64,000 nt of DNA from Cytobacillus gottheilii. GTDB taxonomy: Bacteria; Bacillota; Bacilli; Bacillales; Cytobacillaceae. Each line of letters starts with the position of its first letter. The first letter of the stretch is position 1. The DNA lies in contig NZ_KV440945.1 in assembly GCF_001636345.1 (NCBI RefSeq), positions 3,243,354 to 3,307,353 on the forward strand. The letters run 5' to 3'. The position numbers and the translations under genes are program-made. Below the pieces are notes generated by a model. That model was not told where the DNA came from and did not search any database. It worked only from the letters and a program-made list of their open reading frames with translations. Positions 1 through 10,043 of this stretch are shown here, one piece after another.

Positions 1-188
1 AGTTCATCCACATTTAGCGGTTCATTCTCATCAAGGATTTTATTGATGATTCGTTCTACAAGGACAGCCGTTTTCCCCGACCCGGCAGCCGCTGCAACGA
101 GAATATCCTTGCCCTTTGCCATAATGGCTTTCCATTGATCATCCGTCCAGGTCGCTTCAGCTGGTTTAGGCGGTATCATTGTTTTCAT
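1..188 (-). CDS. addA: AddA, ATP-dependent helicase/nuclease subunit A (N-terminal part only)
   Basis: Reading leftwards from an ATG at 188, the first 62 codons are visible before the window edge. They carry the UvrD/Rep-type Walker A motif AAAGSGKT, preceded by the TxxQ-type segment WTDDQWKAI that contacts ATP in superfamily 1 helicases. A good SD (GGAGGTGG) lies 6-7 nt upstream, inside the end of addB, and the two genes overlap by about 23 nt, which suggests translational coupling. In the family, AddA supplies the 3'-5' helicase and one nuclease domain of the AddAB double-strand-break resection complex. The rest of the gene is outside the window. Identification rests on the motif plus the addB neighbour. 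Confidence 0.93.
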   Translation of the reverse strand, partial: MKTMIPPKPAEATWTDDQWKAIMAKGKDILVAAAAGSGKTAVLVERIINKILDENEPLNVDE

Positions 189-3100
189 GCTCATCCACCT
201 CCTTTTTAATACGATCAAGCACTTCTTCTTTCGACTGTGTATTTAAAAGCCTGAAACTATTACTTTCAATTGAGTCGTCAAATTGACATACCGACTTATA
301 TTCACAGAAGGTGCATGGTGTTTGCTCTTTTAATTTATAAGGAGAAATATGAACATTTCCGCTCATAATTTCATTACCTGAGTGAATATACTTCCGCCGC
401 ACAAAGCTTCGTAAAGAGTCAAACTCCTGCTTGCTCGCAATTTTGGATTTTTTAGAAATCGAACCATCCTTTTTAAAGCCGGCAGATACGATGGCAGAGT
501 CACTATTATCAATTGATTGGTCCATCAGGCGAATCACATTTTCTTCACCGAGCATAAGACCTTGCATTTTAAACTTCTTCATAAATTCCTGTTCCAGATC
601 TTCTTCTTTGAGCATTTTACTGACTGCTAACATTGGGTTATGCACATGGAAATATAACACCCCTGCAGGGAATGCCTTATTTCCGACCAGTGTTTCAGAA
701 TGAGCAATGATGATGTCTAAATAAGTGAGCATTTGCATGGCAAGCCCATAATACACTTCATTGACGTTTAAATCTTTACTGCTTGATTTATAGTCTATGA
801 CTCTTAAAAAGATGCCTTGATCATCCTCTGCTTTATCAACACGGTCAATTCGGCCGACAAGCTCCATTTTCACTCCGTTTTTAAGCGGGAAGGTCATGGA
901 TGGCAGTTCAGCCTTTGGACCAAATCCTAATTCCAATCCAACTGGTGCAAAGCCGCTTACCTTCGCATGTTCTCCCAAGATAAAGGAAGCTCTCGTAATA
1001 ATCTGCTCTAGCTTTCTTTTTATATAGTAATGACGGTTGGAGCTTAAGAGAATTTCATTTTGAAGCTTTGGAGCCAGGAGCTCGACTGCTTCCTTGGCCA
1101 AAATTTCAAATTGATCCCGAGTCAGCTTGTCCCATGCCATCTTTTTCACACTGATGGTTTCAGCAATATATTTAAGTGCTGCATGAAACAGCTCCCCAAT
1201 ATCCGGCGCATCCAGACGGAAGATCTGACGCTCTCTCAGCTTTAAGCCATGCTGCGCAAAATGAGAGAATGGACAGCTATGATACAGCTCCATTCGTGAA
1301 ACACTTGCGAGAATATGATCTCCATAAAGCTCTTTCGTCATATCCTCACTTAAATTTTCTGTCCTATTTTCATAGGTTAAACTCTCTAAAACATGTCCTG
1401 CTGTTTCTCTCCATTGGTCACTTTCCATATAGAGATTATAGACATCCCACCATAAATCATAGATATGGTAGTTTCTTTTCTTCAACTGAAGCTGTGATGT
1501 TAAAAAGGTTAATGCGGTTTGATAACCTGCCGCATATTCAACCTGCTTCTCTTCAGGCAATTCAAACGGATCTGCCATATAAAAATCTTCCTGCATCTCT
1601 GGAAAGGTATCAGTGAATTTTTTAATATAAGGAGATGGCAGCAGTGCTTTTCCTTCTTCAGTTGCTAATGGATAACTGATATAGAGCTCTTCTGAAGAAG
1701 ATACAAACGCTTTATACGCAATAAATTCCTCATCAAGCAGCTTCGTTCTTGTGCTTGGAGCTATTTTCATGCCAGCTGCAAGCAGTGCTTCACGATCCTG
1801 ATCAGCTAACACGCCATCTTCAGGAAACTTAGCAGGAAGAACTCCTTCATTTAGACCAATCACAAAAGAAGTTTTTATATTGGATAAGCGTGAACGTTCC
1901 ATATCGGCAACTATTACTTGATCAATTGCAGGCGGAACGAGTGAAAATTGGAGTGATTCCATTCCTGCTTCTAGGATAGAAGCAAATTTTTGCAGCGCCA
2001 CTTCCTCATTACCAAGCATCTCAACAAATTGATCCAGCAGTTCAATGACAGCACTCCATGCTTGATTATGCTCTCTTGCTTTTATTAAATTCCCTTTTTC
2101 TTCTTCAATGGCTGCCCATTTTTCCAGTTTTTCTGGAACAGCTAGTTCTTCAAGATATAAATAGATTGCCTCACAATAACCGCGGCCATCTGTTGCCTTC
2201 TTCATTCTTTTTCCCATTCTTGCAATTGGCTGTGCGATATAATCACGAAGCTCATTCAATTCCCGTTCTATTTGCTTTTCAGCGTCTGTCTGGGCAATAT
2301 TTTCAAGTTCAAGACCGCGGAATCTGCGGTAAGTCCAGTCTGATTTGCCTGTCCATTTAGAGCCTTGGATTCCATATGCCAGCACATAGTTTTCCAGCCG
2401 GTCCATTTGTTCACGCAGCTTTTGCTGGTTCAACTTTGCCGGGAACAGCAGCTCTGTTTTGACGGCTCTAAAAACGGGTTCATACCGCCAGTTCCCATAC
2501 AGAACCTCTAAGCTTGAGCGGATCAGCTCAATAAGCGGATGATTTAACATCGTTCTCTTTTGATCAATAAAAAAAGGAATTTCATAATCAGTAAAAACGG
2601 TTTCCATGATATCGTGATACTCATTTCCGTTTCGTACAAGAACCGCCATATCTTTGTAACGCTGGCCTTGTCTTGCCAACTGCTTCATGCGGCGTGCAAC
2701 ACCTTCGATTTCTGCTCTCCTATTGACAGCTTGAGCAAGGTGCACATCAGAATACCCGGAGAAGGGCATGTTTGGACGGGTTTCAAATTGAGCTTCTACA
2801 TGCTGAATTGCCGGTGAAATCCAGCGTTTTTGCTGGGATAGCACTACTTCCTCAACATCCAGCCCTAAACGATTCGAGATATCCTCTATGGTTTCATACG
2901 TTTCATTGCTCATTCGGAATAAACTAAGCTCCGAACGAAAACGGGATTGATGATCATCCATTGTCATTGTGATTGTTACCTTTTTGCAGTGCTTCATCAG
3001 CTGTTCAAGCACCAAATATTCCTGAGGTGTAAAACGATAGAAACCATCAACATATACTTCACTATTTTTTAGATAGTCTGATTGTGCAGCCTTCTCTGAC

Positions 3101-3666
3101 AGCAAAGAAAAATAATCTTCTGAATCAACGTATTTTCCGCTCAATGATTCTTCAAAACTTCTATAGATTACTTCCAGATCGTGAAGTTTATCATTTAAAG
3201 CCTTGTTAATTTCATTGTTTCCCTGCAAATTCTGTCTTCTTGAGGATAATTCTTCAGCATTGATGCAATAGCGTTTAAACTCTGTCATCATCGTTTCCAT
3301 TTGTTTAATAAATCCATTTTTATCAGCAGCTTTTTGGAAAATATGAAGCTCCTCTTTATGATCTTCAATCAGCTTTCGAATCAGCATGCTTATGCCTGTG
3401 CTGTTTAAATGCTGCCGGCTGATTCCTCCGGTCTCCTGCAGAATTCTCCAGGCCAGCCGTGTAAATGAATACACTTGTGTACGGATCATTCCGTTAATGT
3501 TAGGGTTTGCTAATATATTATATTCAGATTGAAATGTCATTTGTTCTGGCACTAAATAAATGATCGGATTTCCTTCTGGATTACTCTCCAACTTTTGACG
3601 GATTTCACTCAGACATAATTCTGTTTTTCCGCTGCCTGAACGTCCCATTATCATACGTACGGACAT
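166..3666 (-). CDS. addB: AddB, ATP-dependent deoxyribonuclease subunit B
   Basis: This 1166-residue protein matches the usual AddB length. It begins with a Walker A motif (GRSGSGKT, residues 8-15). The C-terminal third has a RecB-type nuclease core: the VIDYKSSS stretch supplies the Asp and Lys of the PD-(D/E)XK active site. Four cysteines for the AddB iron-sulphur staple are present: one in SCPFSHFA (about residue 800) and three near the end in [11 protein letters not shown]. With AddA it resects DNA double-strand breaks at Chi-like sites for RecA loading. The ATG at 3666 follows GAAAGGCGG. The gene heads an addB-addA operon; a 264-bp spacer separates it from the signal peptidase gene upstream. 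Confidence 0.97.
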   Translation of the reverse strand: MSVRMIMGRSGSGKTELCLSEIRQKLESNPEGNPIIYLVPEQMTFQSEYNILANPNINGMIRTQVYSFTRLAWRILQETGGISRQHLNSTGISMLIRKLIEDHKEELHIFQKAADKNGFIKQMETMMTEFKRYCINAEELSSRRQNLQGNNEINKALNDKLHDLEVIYRSFEESLSGKYVDSEDYFSLLSEKAAQSDYLKNSEVYVDGFYRFTPQEYLVLEQLMKHCKKVTITMTMDDHQSRFRSELSLFRMSNETYETIEDISNRLGLDVEEVVLSQQKRWISPAIQHVEAQFETRPNMPFSGYSDVHLAQAVNRRAEIEGVARRMKQLARQGQRYKDMAVLVRNGNEYHDIMETVFTDYEIPFFIDQKRTMLNHPLIELIRSSLEVLYGNWRYEPVFRAVKTELLFPAKLNQQKLREQMDRLENYVLAYGIQGSKWTGKSDWTYRRFRGLELENIAQTDAEKQIERELNELRDYIAQPIARMGKRMKKATDGRGYCEAIYLYLEELAVPEKLEKWAAIEEEKGNLIKAREHNQAWSAVIELLDQFVEMLGNEEVALQKFASILEAGMESLQFSLVPPAIDQVIVADMERSRLSNIKTSFVIGLNEGVLPAKFPEDGVLADQDREALLAAGMKIAPSTRTKLLDEEFIAYKAFVSSSEELYISYPLATEEGKALLPSPYIKKFTDTFPEMQEDFYMADPFELPEEKQVEYAAGYQTALTFLTSQLQLKKRNYHIYDLWWDVYNLYMESDQWRETAGHVLESLTYENRTENLSEDMTKELYGDHILASVSRMELYHSCPFSHFAQHGLKLRERQIFRLDAPDIGELFHAALKYIAETISVKKMAWDKLTRDQFEILAKEAVELLAPKLQNEILLSSNRHYYIKRKLEQIITRASFILGEHAKVSGFAPVGLELGFGPKAELPSMTFPLKNGVKMELVGRIDRVDKAEDDQGIFLRVIDYKSSSKDLNVNEVYYGLAMQMLTYLDIIIAHSETLVGNKAFPAGVLYFHVHNPMLAVSKMLKEEDLEQEFMKKFKMQGLMLGEENVIRLMDQSIDNSDSAIVSAGFKKDGSISKKSKIASKQEFDSLRSFVRRKYIHSGNEIMSGNVHISPYKLKEQTPCTFCEYKSVCQFDDSIESNSFRLLNTQSKEEVLDRIKKEVDEHENNDTA

Positions 3667-3882
3667 TTATTCTACCGCCTTTCATTCGAAACTAGCATAT
3701 TTTATTATTTTATCATAGAAATTCAAGAGCATAGCACTTCAGAATTTGTAAAATAATTGAAGTCATCATTCTTCCTATACTGTCTTTATCTCTGCTGATT
3801 TTTTTAGAATAACATGTTGTTTCCTTAAGCATCCATCAATTACGAAAGCTGGTTTTATTCCATTCATAGCTCTTTCTGCTCA

Positions 3883-3919
3883 GAAAAAAAGCACACTGCC
3901 AAACTTCGGCAGTATGCTT
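3883..3919 (-). terminator. Rho-independent terminator after the signal peptidase gene
   Basis: An 11-bp stem (AGCATACTGCC with GGCAGTGTGCT) around a short loop is followed on the minus strand by seven T residues. It lies 12 nt past the signal peptidase stop codon. Confidence 0.88.
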
Positions 3920-3930
3920 CATAACTCATC

Positions 3931-4485
3931 TTATAGTGATGCATCCATTTCATTTAAAGGCCAATATTTCACATCAACCTTCCCGACCACCTGTTCAATT
4001 GCAATATAGCCAAAATGCCTGCCATCCCAGCTGCCGGCGCGGTTGTCTCCCAGAACAAACAATTTACCTTCAGGCACAACTTCAGAGCCAGTTACTTCTT
4101 CTAATGTGAAGTCACCTGTTAAATGTCCAAAAGGATCGACTTCCTTATAGCTTTCCAGAAAGGGCTCGTCTATTTTTTGATCGTTGACATAGAGAAGATC
4201 ATCCTGATATTCAATCTTATCACCTGGAAGGCCAATTACTCGTTTAACAAAATCTTCTTTGTCATTATGATGAAAAACAATGACATCAAATCGATCAAAA
4301 TCACTAATCTGATAGCCGATTTTATTGACAATTAATTTGTTTCCGTCTTTGAGGGTTGGCATCATTGATTCCCCTTCAACCACGTAATTGGATAAAAAGA
4401 ATGTCCGTATGAATGCAAAAATAATAACCCCAATCAGAAGTGCTTTAAGCCATTCTGCACTTTCTTTCTTAAGTTCCTCTTTCAA
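3931..4485 (-). CDS. lepB: Type I signal peptidase (SipS/T/V-like)
   Basis: A 184-residue membrane-anchored serine protease that removes signal peptides from exported preproteins. One N-terminal membrane span (about residues 13-33) is followed by the nucleophile motif GESMMPTL (Ser40), the general-base box DFVKRVIGLPGD (Lys81) and the conserved GDNRAGSWDGRHFG box. The short length and single span fit the SipS/SipT/SipV class rather than Gram-negative LepB. The TTG at 4485 is chosen because GGAGGGG lies 6 nt before it; a longer frame from a TTG at 4500 would place that SD inside the gene. It lies downstream of the yhjE-like gene, as sipV does in B. subtilis, and has its own terminator. Confidence 0.93.
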   Translation of the reverse strand: MKEELKKESAEWLKALLIGVIIFAFIRTFFLSNYVVEGESMMPTLKDGNKLIVNKIGYQISDFDRFDVIVFHHNDKEDFVKRVIGLPGDKIEYQDDLLYVNDQKIDEPFLESYKEVDPFGHLTGDFTLEEVTGSEVVPEGKLFVLGDNRAGSWDGRHFGYIAIEQVVGKVDVKYWPLNEMDASL

Positions 4486-4583
4486 GACAGTCCCCTCCAA
4501 AGGCTGAAGTATATTTACAGCAGCTGTGATTTGCTAAAAAGAAAACGGGGATGAACCGAGAAACCACAGCCCCAGCAGACATT

Positions 4584-5198
4584 TTATTTCTGCTGCTGGT
4601 TATCTACTCTCGTATTTAACTTTAGCTCAATTCTTTTTCCAACATACCATAAAATAAAGATTACCACCGCCACGATGGCTGTCCGGATTGGTTGTGTTAT
4701 GAGAGCGCGAATATCATAGCCTACAAAACTCATTGTAAAAATCATAACAATTTTCCCGGCACCGACTGCCAGCATATATTGGTAAACGCTGATTTTGGAC
4801 AATCCAGCAACAATATTGACAATAGCAGATGGCGTAAAAGGAAAACATAAAAGAATAAATAAAGGTCCAAATCCATGGCGTTCTACCCAGCTTACAAGTT
4901 TTTGGACTTTTTGGTGTCTATTAATAAATCCCAACACTCTTTTTTGCCCATATTTCCGTATAATTAAGAACACCAGCAGTGCACCTGCCGTCGCTCCCAC
5001 CCATGAAAAAAGGAAACCAAACCATAAACCAAATGCATTTGCATTTGCCATAACAAATAAGAAAAGCGGCAGGAATGGAAGGAAGGCTTCCAGTAATGGC
5101 AATAGAATGCCCGGAAGCGGACCTAGTGACCGATACTCTTCAATTAAATCCATAACATTTTCCATTGTAAACCAATCTCTAAATAATTCTAGATCCAA
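4584..5198 (-). CDS. yhjE: TVP38/TMEM64 (VTT-domain) membrane protein, YhjE-like
   Basis: A 204-residue polytopic membrane protein of the TVP38/TMEM64 (SNARE-associated/VTT) family, a DedA relative. The family signature is visible as FTPSAIVNIVAGLSKIS followed by a Gly-rich helix, and hydrophobic segments span most of the chain. Molecular function in bacteria is not settled; lipid scrambling or small-molecule transport have been proposed for relatives. The TTG start at 5198 is preceded by AAAGGTGA at suitable spacing. It lies directly upstream of the signal peptidase gene (about 100 bp apart, no terminator between), so the two are probably co-transcribed. Confidence 0.85.
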   Translation of the reverse strand: MDLELFRDWFTMENVMDLIEEYRSLGPLPGILLPLLEAFLPFLPLFLFVMANANAFGLWFGFLFSWVGATAGALLVFLIIRKYGQKRVLGFINRHQKVQKLVSWVERHGFGPLFILLCFPFTPSAIVNIVAGLSKISVYQYMLAVGAGKIVMIFTMSFVGYDIRALITQPIRTAIVAVVIFILWYVGKRIELKLNTRVDNQQQK

Positions 5199-5285
5199 AT
5201 GAAATCACCTTTTCTCTCCTAAAAAAACAGCATAATACTCTCTATTCTTTCTCTTTACCTCATTTTCTGCCCTTTTACACTCTGC

Positions 5286-6227
5286 TTATTCTGATGGAGA
5301 TAAAAACTCGCGAATCGCTGTTTTATTCTGCTCTAAATCCACTGTAAGAACTTGTGCACCATTGATTGTCGTTTCTTCAAATGCCCCATCAACAGGAACC
5401 CGCATTGTTTGAATAACAGGCGCACCGCCTGTCAAAACATCTTTTCCCATGTATAACATATTGCCTGTCCCCATATTCGTGTTAATATAAGGCGTTACCA
5501 CACCCACTAATTTTGGAAGCTTTGTTAGTGTCTGCAGGCTCGTAAACTGATTTGCAACCTCTTTAAGTACCGTTTGCTGGCGTTCAACACGGTTAAAATC
5601 ACCTCTGGCATCATGACGGAAACGAACATAACCGAGTAAATGCTTTCCATCCAATCGCTGCAAGCCCGGCTCAAGTGTCACACCGATTTTTTCACTCATT
5701 GCTTTTTCTACTTCTATTTCCACTCCGTTCGGAAAAGCCTCATCAATCACATGAACAAAACCATCAAAATCGATAATGGCATAGTATTGTAAATCGATAT
5801 CGAAATTTTCTTTAATGGTTTGTCTTAATAACTCAGGACCGCCTTGAGATAATGCTGTATTAATTCTGCTTTCACCATACCCTGGAATATTTACATACAT
5901 ATCCCGCATAAAAGACATCAGCTTATATGTGCCGTTGTCAGGATGATATTGAGCCACCATAATGGTATCTGCTCTTGCATTTTCTTCCCCGCGTGAATCA
6001 CTTCCAAGCAGTAATATATTTGTTCCGCCGTATTGGTCCTGTTCACCATTAAATTCATATTCTTCTTCCTGCACTTCTGATTGCTCTTGCGCTGCTGACA
6101 TACCTTGTTTAAATTGATAATAGGAATAAATAAGTACAGCGGCAATGATCAGCAATAGTATTGCAACGATGGACTTCCATCTTCTCTTTTTTCTTTTCTT
6201 CACCATTTGGTGTCTTTCAGATCTCAT
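5286..6227 (-). CDS. LytR-CpsA-Psr (LCP) family cell-wall glycopolymer ligase
   Basis: A 313-residue LCP protein. A basic cytoplasmic tail (KKRKKRRWK) precedes one membrane span (about residues 18-38), followed by the extracytoplasmic LCP domain with NILLLGSDSR, ADTIMV, the FMRDMYVNIPG segment and the Arg-rich stretch VRFRHDARGDFNRVERQQ, which holds the catalytic and pyrophosphate-binding Arg/Asp residues. LCP enzymes move teichoic acids or related polymers from undecaprenyl pyrophosphate carriers to peptidoglycan outside the membrane. The ATG at 6227 has an AGGA SD. Which of the several Bacillus LCP paralogues (TagT/U/V type) it matches cannot be told by eye. It is followed by the yhjE-like gene in the same direction. 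Confidence 0.9.
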   Translation of the reverse strand: MRSERHQMVKKRKKRRWKSIVAILLLIIAAVLIYSYYQFKQGMSAAQEQSEVQEEEYEFNGEQDQYGGTNILLLGSDSRGEENARADTIMVAQYHPDNGTYKLMSFMRDMYVNIPGYGESRINTALSQGGPELLRQTIKENFDIDLQYYAIIDFDGFVHVIDEAFPNGVEIEVEKAMSEKIGVTLEPGLQRLDGKHLLGYVRFRHDARGDFNRVERQQTVLKEVANQFTSLQTLTKLPKLVGVVTPYINTNMGTGNMLYMGKDVLTGGAPVIQTMRVPVDGAFEETTINGAQVLTVDLEQNKTAIREFLSPSE

Positions 6228-6583
6228 GATATAAAATCCTTTCTGAATACAAAATACAACAATCTGATTAATCTATAAGAAGAGAAATCAATTTCTCTCG
6301 AATAGTAAGACTGCATTTTTATATAAAAAGTTTCCTTAAAAATGTGGTATTTTCTGCCTTCCTCTTCTATTTTGCCTCTATTATCATTTTTTTGCAATTC
6401 ACATACTTCTATTAATTATTATATATGTGCTTATGAACTATTTAAAAATGTTAATACATTAACTAGCTATGCTTTCCACAATTACTGCTCACTGAATCAT
6501 TAGCTTGCTTCTATTCTATCTTAACTATAAGAACAAAAGAAAACACCGCAGCCAATTAGGCAAATACGGTGTTTTTTTCTTTT
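6228..6583 (-). other. Intergenic spacer between S9 peptidase and LCP genes
   Basis: This 356-bp AT-rich stretch holds the S9 peptidase terminator at its right end and presumably the LCP promoter. I see no small gene or repeat in it. Confidence 0.6.
6541..6576 (-). terminator. Terminator after S9 peptidase
   Basis: Complementary arms AAACACCG and CGGTGTTT enclose a loop with a further short pairing. T-rich tracts flank both sides, so it could act in either direction; on the minus strand it starts 8 nt past the S9 peptidase stop. Confidence 0.75.
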
Positions 6584-8569
6584 TTATAAGTGGTCATTAA
6601 ACCAGCCTGTAATATAGTTTAGTCTATCTATTCTCAAGTTCGGCTTTCCGCTTCTTGATAGTTCATGATTAGATTCAGGGAAACGAACAAATTTCGTTTC
6701 TTTTTTCCGGTGCTTCAGTGCAATAAATAATTGCTCAGCCTGCTCAATTGGACAGCGATAATCCTTTTCACCATGCAAAATGAGCAGAGGTGTTTCTATG
6801 TTATTTACATAAGCAAGCGGAGAATGCTTCCATAGTTTCTCAATATTATTCAAGTCGGATTGAATTTGCCAGTCAGTGAAATAATATCCGATATCACTTA
6901 CACCATAGAAGCTGATCCAATTAGATATGGATCTTTGTGTTACAGCTGCCTTAAAGCGATTCGTATGACCAACAATCCAGTTTGTCATAAATCCGCCATA
7001 GCTGCCCCCAGTAACACCGAGTCGATTCTCGTCAATAAAATCATAGTTAGCGAGGACGTGGTCAACTGCTTCCATAATATCTTCGTAGTCCTTGCCGCCA
7101 TAATCTCCTCTTACTGCATCAACAAACTTCTGGCCATATCCATGACTTCCGCGCGGGTTGATAAATAGGACTGCATTTCCTTGTGCTGTAAGGCATTGGA
7201 ACTCATGAAAATACGAATTAGCGTACATTGCATGTGGCCCGCCATGGATCTCCACAACAAGAGGGAATTTCTCTCCTTCTTTATATCCAGCAGGCTTCAT
7301 GAGCCAGCCGTGAATGTCCCAATTATCGGAAGACTTAAACTGCAATGGCTCTGCGTCAGCTAATTCCACTTCCTGTAAAAACTCAGCGTTGACACTTGTA
7401 AGTCTTTTTAATTCTCCTGTTGTGATTGTTAAATGATATAAGTCACCAGGCTCCGATGGTTTACTGATCGCAACCACAGCTTTGTCAAGACTTCCTCCGG
7501 TTGTCAGTCCATATACATGCTGACATTCATGAAGGGCTGGATACATTTCCCCATCAACAGAACCATAGTAAACAGCTGTACTGCCATGATCCGTTGTAAT
7601 GAAATAAAAACTGCGGCTGTCTTCTCCCCAAAGAATGCCCGAATTAACCGCCCCCTGCTGGAAATCACCAATGGCAAAATCGCCAACAAGAGTATCCCAT
7701 TCTTCAGTCAGACATGTTAAGGATTCTTCTTCAAGCTGATAGAGCCAGACTTTTGTTAATGTGGCATTTTCATATTCTCGCGTATGTCCTGTCATTCCTA
7801 AATATTTACCATCCGGAGAATAAGATATATTTCCAAAAAAGCCTGTACCATTGGTTAGATTTTTCAGTTCTTTGGAAGATACATCTAATAAGAAGACATC
7901 ATTCTGAAAAGAGAAATCTAAATCCTCTGCTAAATCTGCAGTCACAATTAATTTTTCTCCATCAGGCGACCAGCAATGTACATGATAATCATGCTGCCCG
8001 GACGTGACCAATTCAACTTCTCCTGTATTCACATCAACAATAGCAGCATACTTGTATTTGCCATCCCAAAAGCCTGCAGCATCGGACTTATGCTTCATCT
8101 TATCAATTTCTAGAGGAGCCGGCTTTTCCTTTTTATCTTTTTCAGGCTGATCTGAAACCGCCTCTCCCTCTTTTAAAGAGGTGTTAAAAGCAATTTTTGT
8201 TCCGTCTGGCGACCAAATTGGATTTGACGCACCATGAAGGCATGATGTTACCTGACGAGCTTCACCGCCATCTTTATTCAATATGTATATTTGTGATTTT
8301 TCATCACGGTCAGACACAAAAGCAATCCTCTTTCCATCAGGCGACCAGCGCGGAGAATGATTTCTTGCCTTTCCGAATGTCCATTGTATTTCTTGTCCTT
8401 GCTCTGTATTCATATAATAAATATTCGAGTTATACCCGTTTTTCTCTTCGCTGGCAATCGTTTGGGTATAAACTAGGTCACTGCCGTTAGCAGCAAGCTG
8501 AGGATCCACAACCGACTTTAAGTTATATAAGTCCTCAGCCTTTATATTGCGCAATTGCTTCTTTTCCAT
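6584..8569 (-). CDS. S9 family (prolyl oligopeptidase/acylaminoacyl type) serine peptidase
   Basis: A 661-residue cytosolic peptidase. The N-terminal two thirds is a TolB/WD-like beta-propeller with repeated SPDGKxI/L motifs (for example RWSPDGKRIAFVSD, WSPDGTKIAF, YSPDGKYLGM). The C-terminal alpha/beta hydrolase domain carries the triad: Ser523 in GGSYGGF, Asp603 in HGEKDYRCP and His635 in PESNHELSR. The family cleaves short peptides or releases N-acylated amino acids; the closest B. subtilis relative by length and motifs is YuxL. The ATG at 8569 follows AAGGGG. It is a single-gene unit with its own terminator, transcribed away from the yhjD-like gene. Confidence 0.92.
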   Translation of the reverse strand: MEKKQLRNIKAEDLYNLKSVVDPQLAANGSDLVYTQTIASEEKNGYNSNIYYMNTEQGQEIQWTFGKARNHSPRWSPDGKRIAFVSDRDEKSQIYILNKDGGEARQVTSCLHGASNPIWSPDGTKIAFNTSLKEGEAVSDQPEKDKKEKPAPLEIDKMKHKSDAAGFWDGKYKYAAIVDVNTGEVELVTSGQHDYHVHCWSPDGEKLIVTADLAEDLDFSFQNDVFLLDVSSKELKNLTNGTGFFGNISYSPDGKYLGMTGHTREYENATLTKVWLYQLEEESLTCLTEEWDTLVGDFAIGDFQQGAVNSGILWGEDSRSFYFITTDHGSTAVYYGSVDGEMYPALHECQHVYGLTTGGSLDKAVVAISKPSEPGDLYHLTITTGELKRLTSVNAEFLQEVELADAEPLQFKSSDNWDIHGWLMKPAGYKEGEKFPLVVEIHGGPHAMYANSYFHEFQCLTAQGNAVLFINPRGSHGYGQKFVDAVRGDYGGKDYEDIMEAVDHVLANYDFIDENRLGVTGGSYGGFMTNWIVGHTNRFKAAVTQRSISNWISFYGVSDIGYYFTDWQIQSDLNNIEKLWKHSPLAYVNNIETPLLILHGEKDYRCPIEQAEQLFIALKHRKKETKFVRFPESNHELSRSGKPNLRIDRLNYITGWFNDHL

Positions 8570-8727
8570 CTTTTCATCCCCTTATTTAATATTACACCCC
8601 CAATATTTCGACATCTGAAATAAATCCCCTTCTTATTTCTACAATTTTTTTTAATGAGATAGACATATTAAGAATAGAAGCAAATTCCACATCATCACAA
8701 AATAAGAAAATGATTTTTGGGAAACAG

Positions 8728-8756
8728 TTGCGATGTTAAGAAATCCATTGTAGAAT
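8728..8756 (+). promoter_or_regulatory. Sigma-A-type promoter of the yhjD-like gene
   Basis: TTGCGA (8728-8733), a 17-bp spacer and TAGAAT (8751-8756) lie about 47 bp upstream of the yhjD-like start codon. Spacing is ideal and each hexamer has about two mismatches to consensus. Confidence 0.6.
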
Positions 8757-8764
8757 AAAAATAA

Positions 8765-8776
8765 GAACATGTGTTC
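8765..8776 (+). promoter_or_regulatory. LexA-like operator in front of the yhjD-like gene
   Basis: GAACATGTGTTC matches the GAAC-N4-GTTC core of the Bacillus LexA (Cheo) box exactly; the outer C and G of the full 14-mer are replaced by A and T. It sits 8 bp past the -10 hexamer, at the expected transcription start, where binding would block initiation. This is inference from the sequence. Confidence 0.5.
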
Positions 8777-8802
8777 TATTTTAAGTGAGGGAGCAGGAAA
8801 TC

Positions 8803-9201
8803 ATGACGAGAATTCCAGAAGCAGATCGGGACATCATGGAGCAAGCCATCTATTTGCCGATGGTCTTAACAATATTAAACCGCGATCTTCAAGTCATCCA
8901 AAAGAGCCCTTTTAAATTGAAGCAGCCTTATTTGAATTTAGTGGAAGAAACACTGAAGGTGATCCAGAGGGAACTGGCTGAGGTTAAACAGTATATGAAC
9001 AAAAATCGCCTGAAAGTACAGCAGATCAAGAGTGATGATGCGTTCACGATGTTTATGTTTCTATACAAAGGATATGAAGAACATCATAATTATTTTAATC
9101 CGCGGATCCGCAATAAAGTTCAGGAGCTTCTTGAATATTATTTATTCAAGAGATACATGATCCAGCTAAAGATTTCTGAACGGAAACGCTCTGAAGCATA
9201 A
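8803..9201 (+). CDS. yhjD: YhjD-like protein of unknown function
   Basis: A 132-residue soluble, helical protein with no signal peptide or membrane span and no catalytic motif I recognise. It contains many Lys, Glu, Tyr and Leu residues and a conserved-looking core around MFMFLYKGYEEHHNYFNP. Its place next to comK and the yhjE/addAB block matches yhjD of B. subtilis, and the name rests largely on that synteny and size. The ATG at 8803 is chosen because GAGGGAGCAGG precedes it; an in-frame GTG at 8785 lies inside the SD region. A promoter and a LexA-like box are just upstream, so a damage-response role is possible but unproven. Confidence 0.75.
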   Translation: MTRIPEADRDIMEQAIYLPMVLTILNRDLQVIQKSPFKLKQPYLNLVEETLKVIQRELAEVKQYMNKNRLKVQQIKSDDAFTMFMFLYKGYEEHHNYFNPRIRNKVQELLEYYLFKRYMIQLKISERKRSEA

Positions 9202-9310
9202 ACTTTTAAAAAGTGAGGAAATAGAATTTGTCACATCAGCTAACTAGCAGTTCCAGGTGTCTTTCCATGACCTCACCTGCTCAGGTTACACTATTGGTTG
9301 CCTTAGGATC

Positions 9311-9850
9311 TCAACCTTTTTTAGCCGCCGACATTCTTGGTCTATTTTCACTTACAAAATAAATCGTTTTTCTTTCTGATTCTTCAATTCTGCTCATTAA
9401 GGTTGTTTTTAATAGTGCCGTACGCAGGAGCTGGTTTGTAAATGTATTGTATGAAACAGGCAGCCTGAGACTAAGCTTATTTCTGAACGTGATCTCTGTT
9501 TCTCCGCCTTCAATACGCTTATGTGAAAAAATATGCTCAGCTGAAATCCAAGTACATTCAATATTATGGGCAGATGCGGTAGGGAAAAAGTAAATATAGT
9601 TTGTGGAGTCAATGGTGATTGGTGCCTTATGAGTAATTCCAGTCAATTGCTTTGTGCCTTCTTTACGGCCTTCATAGCTTGATCCAAAGAACCTGCAGCC
9701 TTCCTTTATAATATCCAATGGTTTAAACGGGGAAGTCACTTCCTCATCTAATTCAAAAATTTGGGAGTATGTTTTACTGCCATATTGAATAGGGCGAATT
9801 AGCATGGTGTTAGGATTGATTTCATATTCCTCAATAATTGATTTACTCAT
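9311..9850 (-). CDS. comK: ComK, competence transcription factor
   Basis: A 179-residue ComK homologue, slightly shorter than the 192 residues of B. subtilis ComK. Shared hallmarks are CRFFGSSYEGRKEGT, the HKAPITID segment, the CTWISAEHI stretch and LPVSYNTFTNQLLRTA. ComK binds AT-boxes in the minor groove and activates DNA-uptake genes; in B. subtilis its level is set by MecA/ClpCP proteolysis and by autoactivation. The C-terminal tail, which carries the MecA-binding and degradation signal in B. subtilis, is short and different here (ends RMSAAKKG). The ATG at 9850 follows an AAGGAG SD. No clear pair of AAAA-N5-TTTT ComK boxes is visible in the upstream 180 bp. Confidence 0.92.
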   Translation of the reverse strand: MSKSIIEEYEINPNTMLIRPIQYGSKTYSQIFELDEEVTSPFKPLDIIKEGCRFFGSSYEGRKEGTKQLTGITHKAPITIDSTNYIYFFPTASAHNIECTWISAEHIFSHKRIEGGETEITFRNKLSLRLPVSYNTFTNQLLRTALLKTTLMSRIEESERKTIYFVSENRPRMSAAKKG

Positions 9851-10043
9851 TCCTTTCAGCTCCTTTTACATAATATCCCTTCAAGTATAACGAATTGTAC
9901 AAGACATTAGGCTTAATTGTGCCAATATTCCTAAAATGTTCACATTTCACCCCAGTAATATTTATTTTCTAAAAATTCAAAAATCTAATGATAGCACATG
10001 CTCTCACCACATACACTATTAAAAAGCAGCTGAGGTGATTTTC

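Noticed and set aside
1176..1616. 146-codon plus-strand frame inside addB
   Set aside because: Antisense to a well-supported addB reading frame, no SD, no recognisable domain.
9851..10030. ComK boxes (autoregulation) upstream of comK
   Set aside because: A-rich and T-rich tracts exist, but no AAAA-N5-TTTT pair with proper spacing was found.
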